A DNA stretch of 50,201 nucleotides, taken from the NCBI GenBank assembly GCA_902386205.1, contig CABMIH010000039.1, positions 1 to 50,201 of the forward strand, written 5' to 3'. The position numbers and the translations under genes are program-made. Shown here piece after piece: positions 33,958-42,512 of the stretch (position 1 is the stretch's first letter; every line of letters starts with the position of its first letter). Source of the stretch: an uncultured archaeon. Its GTDB lineage: Archaea > Halobacteriota > Methanosarcinia > Methanosarcinales > Methanoperedenaceae. Under the pieces are notes generated by a model. It saw only the letters and a program-made list of their open reading frames with translations. It did not search any database and was not told the DNA's origin.

Positions 33958-34344
33958 ATGAAGGAACAAGTTGAAGTACGCTCATTAAAAGAAGGAAAGT
34001 ATGTCCTCATAGATGAGGAACCCTGTGTTATCAAGAGCATGACACACTCAAAAACAGGAAAACACGGCTCAGCAAAATCCAGGATCGATGCCATAGGCAT
34101 ATTTGACGGCACAAAGCGGTCGATCATAGCACCTGTGACCGACAAAATATATGTTCCAATAGTAGAAAGGAAAACAGGACAGGTCATATCGGTTTCCGGT
34201 GAGGTTGCCCAGGTGATGGATATGGCGGATTATTCCACGCTGGAACTCAAGATACCCCAGGACCTCAAAGATAAAATCGCAGCAGGGAAAGAGATCTCCT
34301 ATCTTATATCGATGGGAAAAATGAAGATAGATATACGTACATAG
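33958..34344 (+). CDS. eif5A: Translation factor aIF5A
   Basis: A 128-residue protein with an N-terminal SH3-like domain and a C-terminal OB-fold. The loop SKTGKHGSAKSR holds Lys35 (TGKHG), the residue modified to hypusine or deoxyhypusine. It promotes peptide-bond formation at difficult sequences. The agmatinase gene follows after 4 bases; agmatinase makes putrescine for the polyamines from which the modification is built, so the pairing is functional. Confidence 0.96.
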   Translation: MKEQVEVRSLKEGKYVLIDEEPCVIKSMTHSKTGKHGSAKSRIDAIGIFDGTKRSIIAPVTDKIYVPIVERKTGQVISVSGEVAQVMDMADYSTLELKIPQDLKDKIAAGKEISYLISMGKMKIDIRT

Positions 34345-34348
34345 AAAA

Positions 34349-35209
34349 ATGCCCGGGCCTTTTTTTGCTGATGCAAATTCAGGTTATGAAAATGCTCAGT
34401 ATGTAATATGCGGTGTGCCTTTTGATGGCACCTCATGTTTCAGGAGGGGAAGTAACCTTGCGCCCAGGGAGATGAGGGCTAATTCCTATAATTTTGAGGC
34501 ATACAGCAGCTTTTATGACATTGACCTCTCTGAAGTAAATATACATGACGCCGGAGACCTGGAAGTCGCACAGGACATCGATTCAACACTTGATCTGATT
34601 TCAGTCCATGCAAATAAGTTCGTAACTGACGGGAAAATCCCTGTAATGCTCGGCGGGGAACATTCCCTGACCCTTCCTTTTGCCAGAGCATGCAAAAACA
34701 AATACGACGATCTCGGATTTGTAGTCCTTGATGCGCACATGGATATGCGGCAGGAATACGAAGGTGAAATAAACAGCCACGCCTGCATATCAAGGCATAT
34801 TTATGAAGAAGTAACCCAAAAATATGCCTCCATTGGCATAAGGAGCGGGGCGCGCGAGGAATATGAATATGTCAGGGAAAAACGCATTAAAGTGTTCTCT
34901 GCAGATGACGTTTTTTCAATGGGTATCGAGAAGGTCATCGGGGAGATCCGGGAGGATATTAGCGGTCCGGTCTACCTGTCCATCGATATGGATGCCGTTG
35001 ACCCGGCATACGCCCCGGCACTGGGCACTCCCGAGCCATACGGGTTAACTCCGCGTGATGTAAGGACTGTGATTTCCTGCCTTGCCCCGAAAATCGTAGG
35101 TTTTGACCTTGTTGAGATCGCGCCAGCTTATGATTCGGGGGGAACGGCACTGCTGGGAGCTAGATTTGTCCGCGATTTTATCGCAGCCAGCGCAAGAGCA
35201 AGATCATAG
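34349..35209 (+). CDS. speB: Agmatinase (arginase family)
   Basis: A 286-residue ureohydrolase that splits agmatine into putrescine and urea at a dimanganese centre. Metal-binding motifs are GGEHS (about 108-112), DAHMDMR (about 130-136) and SIDMDAVDP (about 211-219). FRRGSNLAPREMR at the N-terminus is typical of agmatinases. It lies 4 bases behind aIF5A and its last 6 bases overlap the end of the convergent glutamate dehydrogenase gene. Confidence 0.94.
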   Translation: MPGPFFADANSGYENAQYVICGVPFDGTSCFRRGSNLAPREMRANSYNFEAYSSFYDIDLSEVNIHDAGDLEVAQDIDSTLDLISVHANKFVTDGKIPVMLGGEHSLTLPFARACKNKYDDLGFVVLDAHMDMRQEYEGEINSHACISRHIYEEVTQKYASIGIRSGAREEYEYVREKRIKVFSADDVFSMGIEKVIGEIREDISGPVYLSIDMDAVDPAYAPALGTPEPYGLTPRDVRTVISCLAPKIVGFDLVEIAPAYDSGGTALLGARFVRDFIAASARARS

Positions 35210-36478
35210 GTTCCCTCGAAGTTTTTCTGCATGTAATATCCTTTTCAGTGCAAGTGAATATGCAGACCTTCTCATCCTGCACTTCTGGTCCTGGCACAGC
35301 GCGTGTACGTCATTGAAAGCTGTTATCATGATTTTTTTGAGTTTTTCAAGAACCTTTTCTTCCTCCCAGTAATCGCTATTGAGGTTCTGGCTCCATTCGA
35401 AATAGCTCACGACCACACCCCCGGCATTGGCGAGGACATCAGGTATCAGCATTATACTTTTATCGAAAAATATGTCATCCGCTTCTCTTGTCGTAGGGGC
35501 ATTGGCAAGTTCCAGGACTAATTTTGCTTTTACATCATGTGCATTTTCTTTGTTAAGCTGGTCCGACAATGCAGCAGGGATCAGTATATCACATTCGCAT
35601 GTAAGCAACTCTGCGTTGGTGATATTTCTGCTGCCCGGAAAATCAACCACGCTTCCGGTCTCATCCTTATGTTTGATCACAGCCGGGATGTAAAGACCGT
35701 CATCTTTTATTATGCCGCCTTTTGAGTCACTTACCGCAATGACATTATATTCTTTTTCATGAAGGATGCGGGCAGCGTTTTCTCCTACATTTCCAAATCC
35801 CTGCACAGCAATTTTGACCTCGGATTTTTTCATCCCTGTCTTTTTCATGGCTTCTTCAAGTACATAGATCCCTCCAAGGGATGTTGAATAACTCCTCGCC
35901 CTGCTGCCCCCGAGTTCAATGGGTTTGCCCGTCACGACCGCAGGAATATGTTCTCCTTTTATTCGCTCAAATTCGTCAAGTATCCAGACCATGATTTTTT
36001 CATCAGTATAAACATCGGGTGCGGGAATATCCTTAAAAGGCCCGATATATTCTTCTATGGCGCGGATGTAACCTCTTGTAATCCTTTCAAGCTCATTCCT
36101 GCTGATCTCCTTCGGGTTTACCACAACACCGCCTTTTGACCCGCCGAAAGGTATGTTCACAACAGCACATTTAAGCGTCATCAAAAAAGAAAGGTCCCTG
36201 ACATCGTCCAGGGTCAATTCAGGGTGGAACCTGATCCCACCTTTAGCCGGGCCGCGGGCATCGTTATATTGTATCCTGTACCCGACGTACATTTTTATCT
36301 TCCCTGAATCCATCCTTACAGGGAAATGAACCGTGAAAGAACGTTTCGGCGTATCCAATAAATCGAACTCTTCAGTTGTGAGTCCAAGGTCTGTATAGAT
36401 GTCCCCGAGCTCACTCATAGCCAGTTTACAGAGATTTCTATCGTCGGCGTGCAGTCTTTCGTGATTTTTAATTTCCAC
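35204..36478 (-). CDS. gdhA: Glutamate dehydrogenase
   Basis: A 424-residue Glu/Leu/Phe/Val dehydrogenase that interconverts glutamate and 2-oxoglutarate plus ammonia. The catalytic lysine block is LKCAVVNIPFGGSKGGV, with GPAKGGIRFHP before it; the nucleotide-binding motif is VQGFGNVGENAA; the late block is DVLANAGGVVVSYFEW. The start is GTG, preceded by GAGGAG at about 8 bases. Length is typical of the hexameric archaeal enzyme. Confidence 0.95.
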   Translation of the reverse strand: MEIKNHERLHADDRNLCKLAMSELGDIYTDLGLTTEEFDLLDTPKRSFTVHFPVRMDSGKIKMYVGYRIQYNDARGPAKGGIRFHPELTLDDVRDLSFLMTLKCAVVNIPFGGSKGGVVVNPKEISRNELERITRGYIRAIEEYIGPFKDIPAPDVYTDEKIMVWILDEFERIKGEHIPAVVTGKPIELGGSRARSYSTSLGGIYVLEEAMKKTGMKKSEVKIAVQGFGNVGENAARILHEKEYNVIAVSDSKGGIIKDDGLYIPAVIKHKDETGSVVDFPGSRNITNAELLTCECDILIPAALSDQLNKENAHDVKAKLVLELANAPTTREADDIFFDKSIMLIPDVLANAGGVVVSYFEWSQNLNSDYWEEEKVLEKLKKIMITAFNDVHALCQDQKCRMRRSAYSLALKRILHAEKLRGNL

Positions 36479-36656
36479 AATTTCAACTCCTCAATATTCA
36501 TTATGTTATCAGGCATTTTAATAAGTTTCTCACCTTTTGTAGTACCGAGGTTATAATTGAATGTTCGCCCATTTCTGGATGATATAACAAAATAAAATTA
36601 TTTATTGCCCTGCATTTTGGATGGTATTGGAATTAAGAAGTTTGTTCAAACCAAAA

Positions 36657-36715
36657 AACTATATATACTTTTATTTTCTAATAAAAACGATTGTAGATTT
36701 TAATTAAGAGGTGAA
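36657..36715 (+). promoter_or_regulatory. Histone promoter and ribosome site
   Basis: ACTATATATAC (about 36658-36668) is a strong TATA-like box, giving a leader of about 30 bases that ends with AGAGGTGA, 6-7 bases before the ATG. Confidence 0.6.
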
Positions 36716-36720
36716 AATAA

Positions 36721-36954
36721 ATGACACAACAGGTACCGCCTGTGCTTCCACTGGCACCGGTTGAGAGAATTATCAGAAAGGCAGGGGCTGAAAGGGTCGC
36801 CGAAGATGCGGGAGTTGAGCTTGCAAAAGTCCTTGAGGATTACGGGCTTGAAGTATCAAGAGAGGCCATGAACCTGGCAAAACACGCAGGCAGGACAACG
36901 GTCAAGGAAGAGGACATAAGGCTTGCGGTTTCGAGGATAAAGAAGTTCGGTTGA
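36721..36954 (+). CDS. Archaeal histone
   Basis: A 77-residue single histone fold (helix LAPVERIIRKAG, long central helix VAEDAGVELAKVLEDYGLEVSREAM, C-terminal RTTVKEEDIRLAVSRI). It forms dimers and larger polymers that wrap DNA. It has a short extra N-terminal segment (MTQQVPPV), making it a little longer than the common 66-69 residue forms. Together with the H1-like protein at 12.6 kb it suggests a chromatin with two kinds of basic protein. Confidence 0.96.
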   Translation: MTQQVPPVLPLAPVERIIRKAGAERVAEDAGVELAKVLEDYGLEVSREAMNLAKHAGRTTVKEEDIRLAVSRIKKFG

Positions 36955-37106
36955 TCCTCACTATAAATCTATTTTTTTTATTACCTGTCGGGTTCTGTCA
37001 AGTCTTAGGTTGATTGCGACACCTGTCAAAAGTCGGTTGATAATATACAGGTTTCAGAAACAACTGATAACTTTTTATATTTTAACTACATTTTAACAGT
37101 TTAAAA

Positions 37107-37358
37107 ATGGGATTAGAAAATATATTCTTAAAGTTATTAGAAGGAGCACCCCCTTTAGATTATATACTCGTTATTATGCTTGGTTACTTTTTGATTAAGG
37201 AGTTAAATGCTTTTAATCAAATGAAAAACAAAGTACATAAATACGAAAGCGACATTATTATTCTCAAAAGAGATATTAACGAATTGAAAAAACAATTGGA
37301 GAAACTTGGTGATGAACACAGAAGTTATACAACGAGAAAGGGGGGAAAACATTCTTAA
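37107..37358 (+). CDS. Small membrane protein with coiled coil
   Basis: An 83-residue protein: one membrane helix (about 14-32, LDYILVIMLGYFLIK) and a coiled coil (about 36-70). A TATA-like run (TTTTTATATTTTAA) lies about 25-35 bases before the ATG, so the transcript would be nearly leaderless. It overlaps the next membrane-protein gene by 47 bases. AT-rich; probably part of an acquired block. Confidence 0.55.
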   Translation: MGLENIFLKLLEGAPPLDYILVIMLGYFLIKELNAFNQMKNKVHKYESDIIILKRDINELKKQLEKLGDEHRSYTTRKGGKHS

Positions 37359-37689
37359 GCTACCATCGATAGGGGGGGTTTTAAACAATATCCGTTATTT
37401 GCTGAGTGCCAGCTTGCTCGCATTTAGCATTTTAGGTGCAATCTCACTAATTAATTTAAACAATCTAACTACAAACTCGGCGTTTTTACTAATTTTTTTG
37501 TTATTATGTGGTTGGTTTTTGGCGATCACGCCTATTAACAGCATCTTATTACCCTTTAAAGAACAACTCGCTAAGAAGACGTTTGAATTAAAAATAATCC
37601 TACATATTTTTTTGACAGTATTATGGTTAGTCGGGTGGTTTATGGGATTTGTTGTTTTATACGCAGTAGGATATGCAATTTTGAAATAA
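37312..37689 (+). CDS. Polytopic membrane protein, hypothetical
   Basis: A 125-residue protein with three membrane helices (about 28-47, 55-77 and 95-120) after a charged N-terminus. ATG at 37312 is preferred to the TTG two codons earlier; GGTG lies immediately before. It overlaps the preceding gene by 47 bases in another frame, so the two are probably coupled and the proteins may form a complex. No family is recognised. Confidence 0.5.
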   Translation: MNTEVIQRERGENILKLPSIGGVLNNIRYLLSASLLAFSILGAISLINLNNLTTNSAFLLIFLLLCGWFLAITPINSILLPFKEQLAKKTFELKIILHIFLTVLWLVGWFMGFVVLYAVGYAILK

Positions 37690-37719
37690 TGTTTCTCTGA
37701 ATCAACCAACCAAAGAATT

Positions 37720-38856
37720 TTAAATATTATTCTTTTGGCAGGCATTCTGAATCAACGTAATCCACTTGTTCTCTCCCTCTACCTTAATTCCGCAAGCTTC
37801 GGCAGGAGTTTTGCCGTTAAGCCCTTCATGAGTGCGTATGTAGTTATGATAGATTTGATAGCCTTTAAGGATGGGCGTATCTTTCTTCTTCAATCCCCTC
37901 ATTACTTTTTCCCTATCTCTTATCTCTCCGTTAATCCTCTCCATTTTATTGTTGTTCATATCCCCGTCCAGCTTTATAGCATTGATATGTTTCGAGCGTG
38001 GGGCGGAATTTTGGTAAAATTCCCTGTTAAATGCATCATGGTACGCTCTTAGTCCATCGGTTATAAGCACGTTAGGCCGTTTGCCTATGATTTCCTTACC
38101 TTCTTTAAACAATCCCTGAGCATCGTGTTTAAATTTCGTATCTGCAACCTCTTGAGCTATCCAATACCTTGTTTCATCATCCATCAAAGCGAAAAGGTAT
38201 TTCATATTACCGCTGAATTTTACGAAAACCTCATCGGCTCTCCACATATCGCCGACTTTGGGTTGTAGCTTGTCGGTATATTGCTTCATGAGGTTAGTGT
38301 ATTTCTCAATCCAGTTAAGGACTGTCTGATGTGATACTTGAACCCCTATGAATTTGAGGGATTTCTGTGTATTCCTGAGTGACTCCCCGCTAAAATAAAG
38401 TTGCATAGCTGTTGTTACTGCTTGTGGGTTATGCTTCATCCTCTCAAAACCTATGTTTATGCTGAACGTCTTATGGCAATCCTCACATGCAAACCGCTGA
38501 ATATCCCCGCTTTTGTTATGCCTTATGCCGAATTTAGTAACATTCCTTGAATGGCAGAAAGGGCAATCTGAAATTACTACAGGGGCAATTACAACACTCT
38601 TCTTAACTTCTTGTCTAATCTTAAAACTGATTTCAACCGCATAGATATGTTTACACTTCACCCCTCTTGATTCGTGGTCAGGGCAATTGCATCTCCATCC
38701 TATCTCAGTGTGCTTGATGATATAGAATTTATCTATTGATTGTGATTTTACTCTGTAAGTGTTGTCATCAATTCTCTTTATCTGGCCGTCTTTCTCTGCT
38801 ATTGCTTTTCCCCGGTCTTCTCTTGTTCCGATGACTTGGATATTATTGTTAAGCAT
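37720..38856 (-). CDS. DDE transposase with N-terminal SWIM zinc finger (IS6/IS240-like)
   Basis: A 378-residue transposase. ATG at 38856 is chosen because AAGGAG precedes it. Order: SWIM finger (CNCPDHESRGVKCKH), zinc ribbon (CPFC and CEDC), helix-turn-helix (SHQTVLNWIEKY), then the DDE core with Asp in WRADEVFVKF, Asp in ITDGLRAYHDAF and Glu in MERINGEIRDREKVMRGL. The core fits the IS6/IS240 type; the added SWIM finger is typical of archaeal versions. The frame is intact. I found no convincing terminal inverted repeats, so element borders are undefined. Confidence 0.9.
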   Translation of the reverse strand: MLNNNIQVIGTREDRGKAIAEKDGQIKRIDDNTYRVKSQSIDKFYIIKHTEIGWRCNCPDHESRGVKCKHIYAVEISFKIRQEVKKSVVIAPVVISDCPFCHSRNVTKFGIRHNKSGDIQRFACEDCHKTFSINIGFERMKHNPQAVTTAMQLYFSGESLRNTQKSLKFIGVQVSHQTVLNWIEKYTNLMKQYTDKLQPKVGDMWRADEVFVKFSGNMKYLFALMDDETRYWIAQEVADTKFKHDAQGLFKEGKEIIGKRPNVLITDGLRAYHDAFNREFYQNSAPRSKHINAIKLDGDMNNNKMERINGEIRDREKVMRGLKKKDTPILKGYQIYHNYIRTHEGLNGKTPAEACGIKVEGENKWITLIQNACQKNNI

Positions 38857-38876
38857 AATAATCAACTCCTTTAACT

Positions 38877-38894
38877 TGTGGTGATTTCACCACA
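38877..38894. promoter_or_regulatory. Operator palindrome between transposase and AbrB-like gene
   Basis: TGTGGTGA and TCACCACA form perfect 8-base arms with the spacer TT. A half-site TTTGTGGTGA recurs about 45 bases downstream, close to the start of the AbrB-like gene. It could regulate both divergent genes. Confidence 0.5.
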
Positions 38895-38945
38895 TACACC
38901 CTTATAACCGCAAGATATATAAGGTTTGTGGTGAATATGGTGATT

Positions 38946-39089
38946 ATGGCAAAACCATTTATTGTACAGATAAAAGACGAGAAGCAAAGACGGATTGTTA
39001 TAGATAAAGACGTTTGGGATGATGAAAAATTACAAAAAGATGATTATATCGAAGTTGTGATTAAAAAAATAAAATTGAGCCAAATTTAA
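38946..39089 (+). CDS. Small AbrB-like protein
   Basis: A 47-residue protein, MAKPFIVQIKDEKQRRIVID then KDVWDDEKLQKDDYIEVVIKK, that reads as a swapped-hairpin AbrB/SpoVT fold: a basic RRIVI strand, a short helix and a final IEVVI strand. GGTGAT lies immediately upstream of the ATG. Such proteins bind DNA as dimers and often serve as antitoxins or element regulators. The palindrome 50-70 bases upstream is a likely target. Confidence 0.55.
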   Translation: MAKPFIVQIKDEKQRRIVIDKDVWDDEKLQKDDYIEVVIKKIKLSQI

Positions 39090-39111
39090 TGGTTTCAAGA
39101 TGAGTGATAAT

Positions 39112-39552
39112 ATGGTAAAATATAAATCAATATTGTTGTTTGTTTTGGTGATTGGTATAGTCGTTGTTTCGGGTTGTACCGATCCACTGCAACCACCACC
39201 CGATAAACCATTAATAGAATCCATTCAAGTTCAAAACAATTTTATTCACCAGAACTCAAATGAAAAAACCACAATTGGATATATAATTAAAAATCCCCTT
39301 CAAATTACGTTCAATGGAAAGGTTGAGATTCAGTACGGTAAACCGAATTGTTTGACCACGTATTCAAATCTGGAGGAATTTAGTATTCAAAGCAAAAAAT
39401 CTCTGCCGTTTACAGTAGATATAAGTGCTTATGGAAGCGACCAAAAATGTATAGGGACACAATTAGTTACTTTAAATCTTAAGGATGCGAAAGCTGCTGA
39501 TGGAGGTATATTAGATTCCAAATCAGTCCAGATAAACATCGCTCAGAGGTAA
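39112..39552 (+). CDS. Secreted lipoprotein, hypothetical
   Basis: A 146-residue protein with a basic start (MVKYK), a hydrophobic signal segment and a lipobox-like VVSGCTD, so the mature protein would be lipid-anchored at Cys22 outside the membrane. ATG at 39112 is preferred over 39100 because GAGTGAT lies just before it. The mature part is beta-rich, with an Ig-like pattern (NEKTTIGYIIKNPLQITFNGKVEIQ). It precedes a second extracytoplasmic protein by 7 bases. Confidence 0.65.
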   Translation: MVKYKSILLFVLVIGIVVVSGCTDPLQPPPDKPLIESIQVQNNFIHQNSNEKTTIGYIIKNPLQITFNGKVEIQYGKPNCLTTYSNLEEFSIQSKKSLPFTVDISAYGSDQKCIGTQLVTLNLKDAKAADGGILDSKSVQINIAQR

Positions 39553-39559
39553 TGAGTGG

Positions 39560-40186
39560 ATGGGACACCGTGGTTTCTGGAAAAGGAAGAACTTAAGAAG
39601 GTATAAACATGGCAACTCTATTAGTGGGCAAGTGGAAAGTCAGAGTTTGTGGGAAAGGCTTAAAATAAAATATCCTAAGATATATGTTTTTGTTAACATT
39701 ATGATTTGGGTTTTGCCCATTGGTGCTTATAGTATTCGCCCTTATGCTGATTATTTTATTAATCCCGAACCACGATTAGAATACAATCTTGCAGGCGACG
39801 CATCGATTTTGGGTCATATTTCACCGTATCGTTTATGGATTGAAGATGAAACTAAAACCTTGATACCGGGGCAAAAATCTATAATTGATATTCAAGTCCA
39901 AAATAGATACGATCAGCCATTATTAACGGATTATGACTTTACTAAAATCGATGATATAATTATAAACACAAGTTATAACCGGCAATCAGGAGATAACCCA
40001 ATTGCCATTAATTCTCATGAGTGGAATCATTTTTATTTAGACGTTTATGTAAATGAGTCTGCAAAAGAAGGTAACTACACTTTTTGTTTTACCGTCAAGG
40101 AAGCTATTAAAAATAGAGAGATGAATTATCAGACAGAATGTTCTACATTCAACATTTCTCTGAAACCAATAAATATACAACAATAA
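39560..40186 (+). CDS. Single-pass membrane protein with extracytoplasmic beta domain
   Basis: A 208-residue protein: a basic cytoplasmic segment (1-40), one membrane helix (about 42-60) and an external beta-rich domain with several N-x-S/T sequons (NTSYN, NESA, NYTF). Its CARDB/Ig-like pattern resembles the preceding lipoprotein. No family is recognised. The pair is probably one transcript and looks like an acquired surface module. Confidence 0.6.
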   Translation: MGHRGFWKRKNLRRYKHGNSISGQVESQSLWERLKIKYPKIYVFVNIMIWVLPIGAYSIRPYADYFINPEPRLEYNLAGDASILGHISPYRLWIEDETKTLIPGQKSIIDIQVQNRYDQPLLTDYDFTKIDDIIINTSYNRQSGDNPIAINSHEWNHFYLDVYVNESAKEGNYTFCFTVKEAIKNREMNYQTECSTFNISLKPINIQQ

Positions 40187-40506
40187 TTAAGAAGAGTGAA
40201 GCTATCGGTTCTGTTCTAAATAACCACCCTGTAAGAGATGCACAAATAATTATTGAAGTCAGCCTATTCTTAAACGGGAACTCCAAGGCTGAACATACCA
40301 GATTATTAACTCTTTTATTAAAATGAGACAAATGTTGAACCAATCTCGGATTTATCAAATAAGTTCACCCCCTATCCAGCAACCGATTTTTCACAGCCAA
40401 TCCTATCAACCTACAACTTGAAAGAACCACCTGTCGTAATTCTTATATAGAACCTCAAACATTGTTTTGCGAAAATCAAATCCTGCTGGTTATATAATTC
40501 CATATG
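40187..40506. other. Gene-poor stretch before the thermosome
   Basis: A frame to 40326 continues past the preceding gene in another phase (SEAIGSVLNNHPVRD, then IIIEVSLFLNGNSKAEH). It may be a decayed coding piece, but no start, ribosome site or family supports it. Nothing else is recognised before the thermosome promoter. Confidence 0.3.
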
Positions 40507-40549
40507 TTTTATATAATTTATCGGGAATCAAAATATTTATAAAAGGAGG
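40507..40549 (+). promoter_or_regulatory. Thermosome promoter and ribosome site
   Basis: TTTTATATAA (40507-40516) is a TATA-like box about 40 bases before the ATG; AGGAGG (40544-40549) is a strong ribosome site 6 bases before it, fitting high expression. Confidence 0.6.
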
Positions 40550-40555
40550 ATAATC

Positions 40556-42217
40556 ATGGCAGCACAACTTGGCGGACAGCCAATCATAATTTTGAGGGAA
40601 GGCACAGAGAGAACACGCGGGAAAGAAGCCCGCACTAATAATATTATGGCGGCAAAAGCGGTCGCTGCTGCTGTCAGGACCACGCTCGGGCCAAAAGGCA
40701 TGGACAAGATGCTGGTAGGGGGAGGCGGTGACATCACTATCACAAACGATGGTGTCACGATACTCAGGGAGATGGACATTGAACACCCGGCTGCAAAAAT
40801 GCTTGTCGAGGTAGCAAAGACCCAGGATGACGAAGTCGGGGACGGTACGACCACAGCCGCAGTGCTTACCGGGGAATTGCTTGAACGGGCTGAGGAACTG
40901 CTGGAGCAGGATGTGCACGCCACAATAATCGGAAGCGGGTACAGGATGGCTGCTGAAAAAGCTATCGAGCTCCTGAAGGACATCACCCACGAAATCAGTG
41001 AGAACGATGAGGAAGCACTTCTTAATATAGCAAGGACGGCCATGACCGGCAAAGGTGCCGAAGGCTCAAAGGAAAAACTTGCTGCAATCACGGTTTCAGC
41101 GATAAGGTCCATAGTGGATGAAGAAGATGGCAAGAAGGTTGTTGACATAGATAATATTAAGATCGAGAAAAAAGTCGGACATAGCGTGGATGACTGCGAG
41201 TTAATAAAAGGGATTGTCATTGATAAGAATAAAGCGCACCATAACATGCCCAATAAAGTAGAGGATGCCAGGATCGCGCTCATCACACGGCCTATTGAGT
41301 TCAGCAAACTGGAACTTGAAGCCGAGATCAAGATATCAACTCCCGGTGAACTTGCGCAATACCTCGACAAGGAAGAGCAGATAGTGCAGGGCATAGTAAA
41401 TGGGATCGCGGCAAGCGGGGCGAACGTAGTTCTTTGCTCGCTTGGTATCGATGATATTGCCCAGCATTTCCTGGCAAAGGAAAACATCCTTGCAGTTGAA
41501 CGTGTGGAGAAAAAAGACATCGACAAGCTGGCAAGGGCCACAGGGGCAAATCTCATCACAAGCGTAGATGATTTCAGTGCGTCAGACATTGGGTCAGCAG
41601 GGCTTGTAGAGCTGCGCGGGCACGGAGAGGAGAAGATGCTTTACATCACAGAATGCAGCAACCCCAGAGCAGTATCGATATTAATTCGGGGCGGGACAGA
41701 GCATGTTGTTGACAGCACGGAGCGCGCTCTTGAAGATGCCTTAAGGGCGGTCGGCACAGCGATAGAAGATGGAAAACTGGTGGCAGGGGCCGGATCGCCT
41801 GAGACCGAACTTGCATTGCGGTTAAAGGAATATGCTTCCACTCTAAGAGGCAGGGAACAGCTTGCAGTGACAAAGTTTGCGGAGGCGCTTGAAGTCATTC
41901 CACGGACACTTGCGGAGAATGCGGGTCTTGACCCGATCGATATGATGGCAGAACTGCGCAATCAGCATGAGAGCGGGAATAAGGACGGCGGGCTGAATGT
42001 GTTTACGGGGCAGGTCGAGAATATGTGGGAAAAAGGGGTCATTGAACCCCTGAGAATAAAGACGCAGGCCATAAGCTCAGCCACCGAGGCCGCAATAATG
42101 ATATTGAGAATAGACGATGTGCTTGCAGCCACAGGCGGTTCCCCTGAAGCATGCGGAGCCGGCGGCACTCCATGCGGTGGCGGAATGGGAGGCATGCCGC
42201 CTGGCATGATGATGTAG
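40556..42217 (+). CDS. Thermosome subunit (group II chaperonin)
   Basis: A 553-residue chaperonin subunit that forms a double ring and folds proteins with ATP. Features are the N-terminal [10 protein letters not shown]-like [24 protein letters not shown], the catalytic [10 protein letters not shown], late [13 protein letters not shown], and a Gly/Met-rich tail ([12 protein letters not shown]). Length and motifs are complete. The gene is monocistronic. Long opposite-strand frames over it are mirror artefacts. Confidence 0.98.
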   Translation: MAAQLGGQPIIILREGTERTRGKEARTNNIMAAKAVAAAVRTTLGPKGMDKMLVGGGGDITITNDGVTILREMDIEHPAAKMLVEVAKTQDDEVGDGTTTAAVLTGELLERAEELLEQDVHATIIGSGYRMAAEKAIELLKDITHEISENDEEALLNIARTAMTGKGAEGSKEKLAAITVSAIRSIVDEEDGKKVVDIDNIKIEKKVGHSVDDCELIKGIVIDKNKAHHNMPNKVEDARIALITRPIEFSKLELEAEIKISTPGELAQYLDKEEQIVQGIVNGIAASGANVVLCSLGIDDIAQHFLAKENILAVERVEKKDIDKLARATGANLITSVDDFSASDIGSAGLVELRGHGEEKMLYITECSNPRAVSILIRGGTEHVVDSTERALEDALRAVGTAIEDGKLVAGAGSPETELALRLKEYASTLRGREQLAVTKFAEALEVIPRTLAENAGLDPIDMMAELRNQHESGNKDGGLNVFTGQVENMWEKGVIEPLRIKTQAISSATEAAIMILRIDDVLAATGGSPEACGAGGTPCGGGMGGMPPGMMM

Positions 42218-42332
42218 GAATACTTTCATCCTGCTTGCCATTTGTATTAATACCGCAAAGACGTTCATCGGATCGGATTGAAATGCCATGTACAGGCTTC
42301 AATCCACATCCCCTCTTTTTTTGAAGTTTCAT

Positions 42333-42479
42333 ATGCAGAAATCTATCATCATTATCGGGGCAGGGATGGGTGGGCTGGTATCCGGCATTTTCGGGCAATT
42401 GAACGGCTATCGGAAATATTTGAGATGCATACCGTTCCAGGCGGCCAAGCTGGAATAGAAAAGGATACACTTTTGACAT
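42333..42479 (+). pseudogene. Remnant of a phytoene-desaturase-like FAD oxidoreductase
   Basis: Three fragments in different frames line up with the N-terminus of a CrtI-like NAD(P)/FAD oxidoreductase. SIIIIGAGMGGLVSGIFGQL is the GxGxxG dinucleotide-binding motif; after a frameshift comes EIFEMHTVPGGQA (acidic residue after strand two, then PGG); after another comes WNRKGYTFD. The rest of the gene, normally about 500 residues, is missing. It has been cut off by or next to the DUF72 gene promoter. Confidence 0.75.
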
Positions 42480-42512
42480 AAGTTTTAATCAGTTGGGATA
42501 TAATTAACTCTT

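Noticed and set aside
37690-38945. Terminal inverted repeats for the SWIM-finger transposase
   Set aside because: GAATCAAC-like words occur near both ends of the gene but in direct, not inverted, orientation; borders could not be set.
40138-40326. Frame of 62 codons after the extracytoplasmic protein
   Set aside because: Overlaps the preceding gene, has no ribosome site and no recognisable family; at most a decayed piece.
40537-41589. Minus-strand frame of 350 codons opposite the thermosome gene
   Set aside because: Ser/Ala-rich shadow of a strongly conserved chaperonin.
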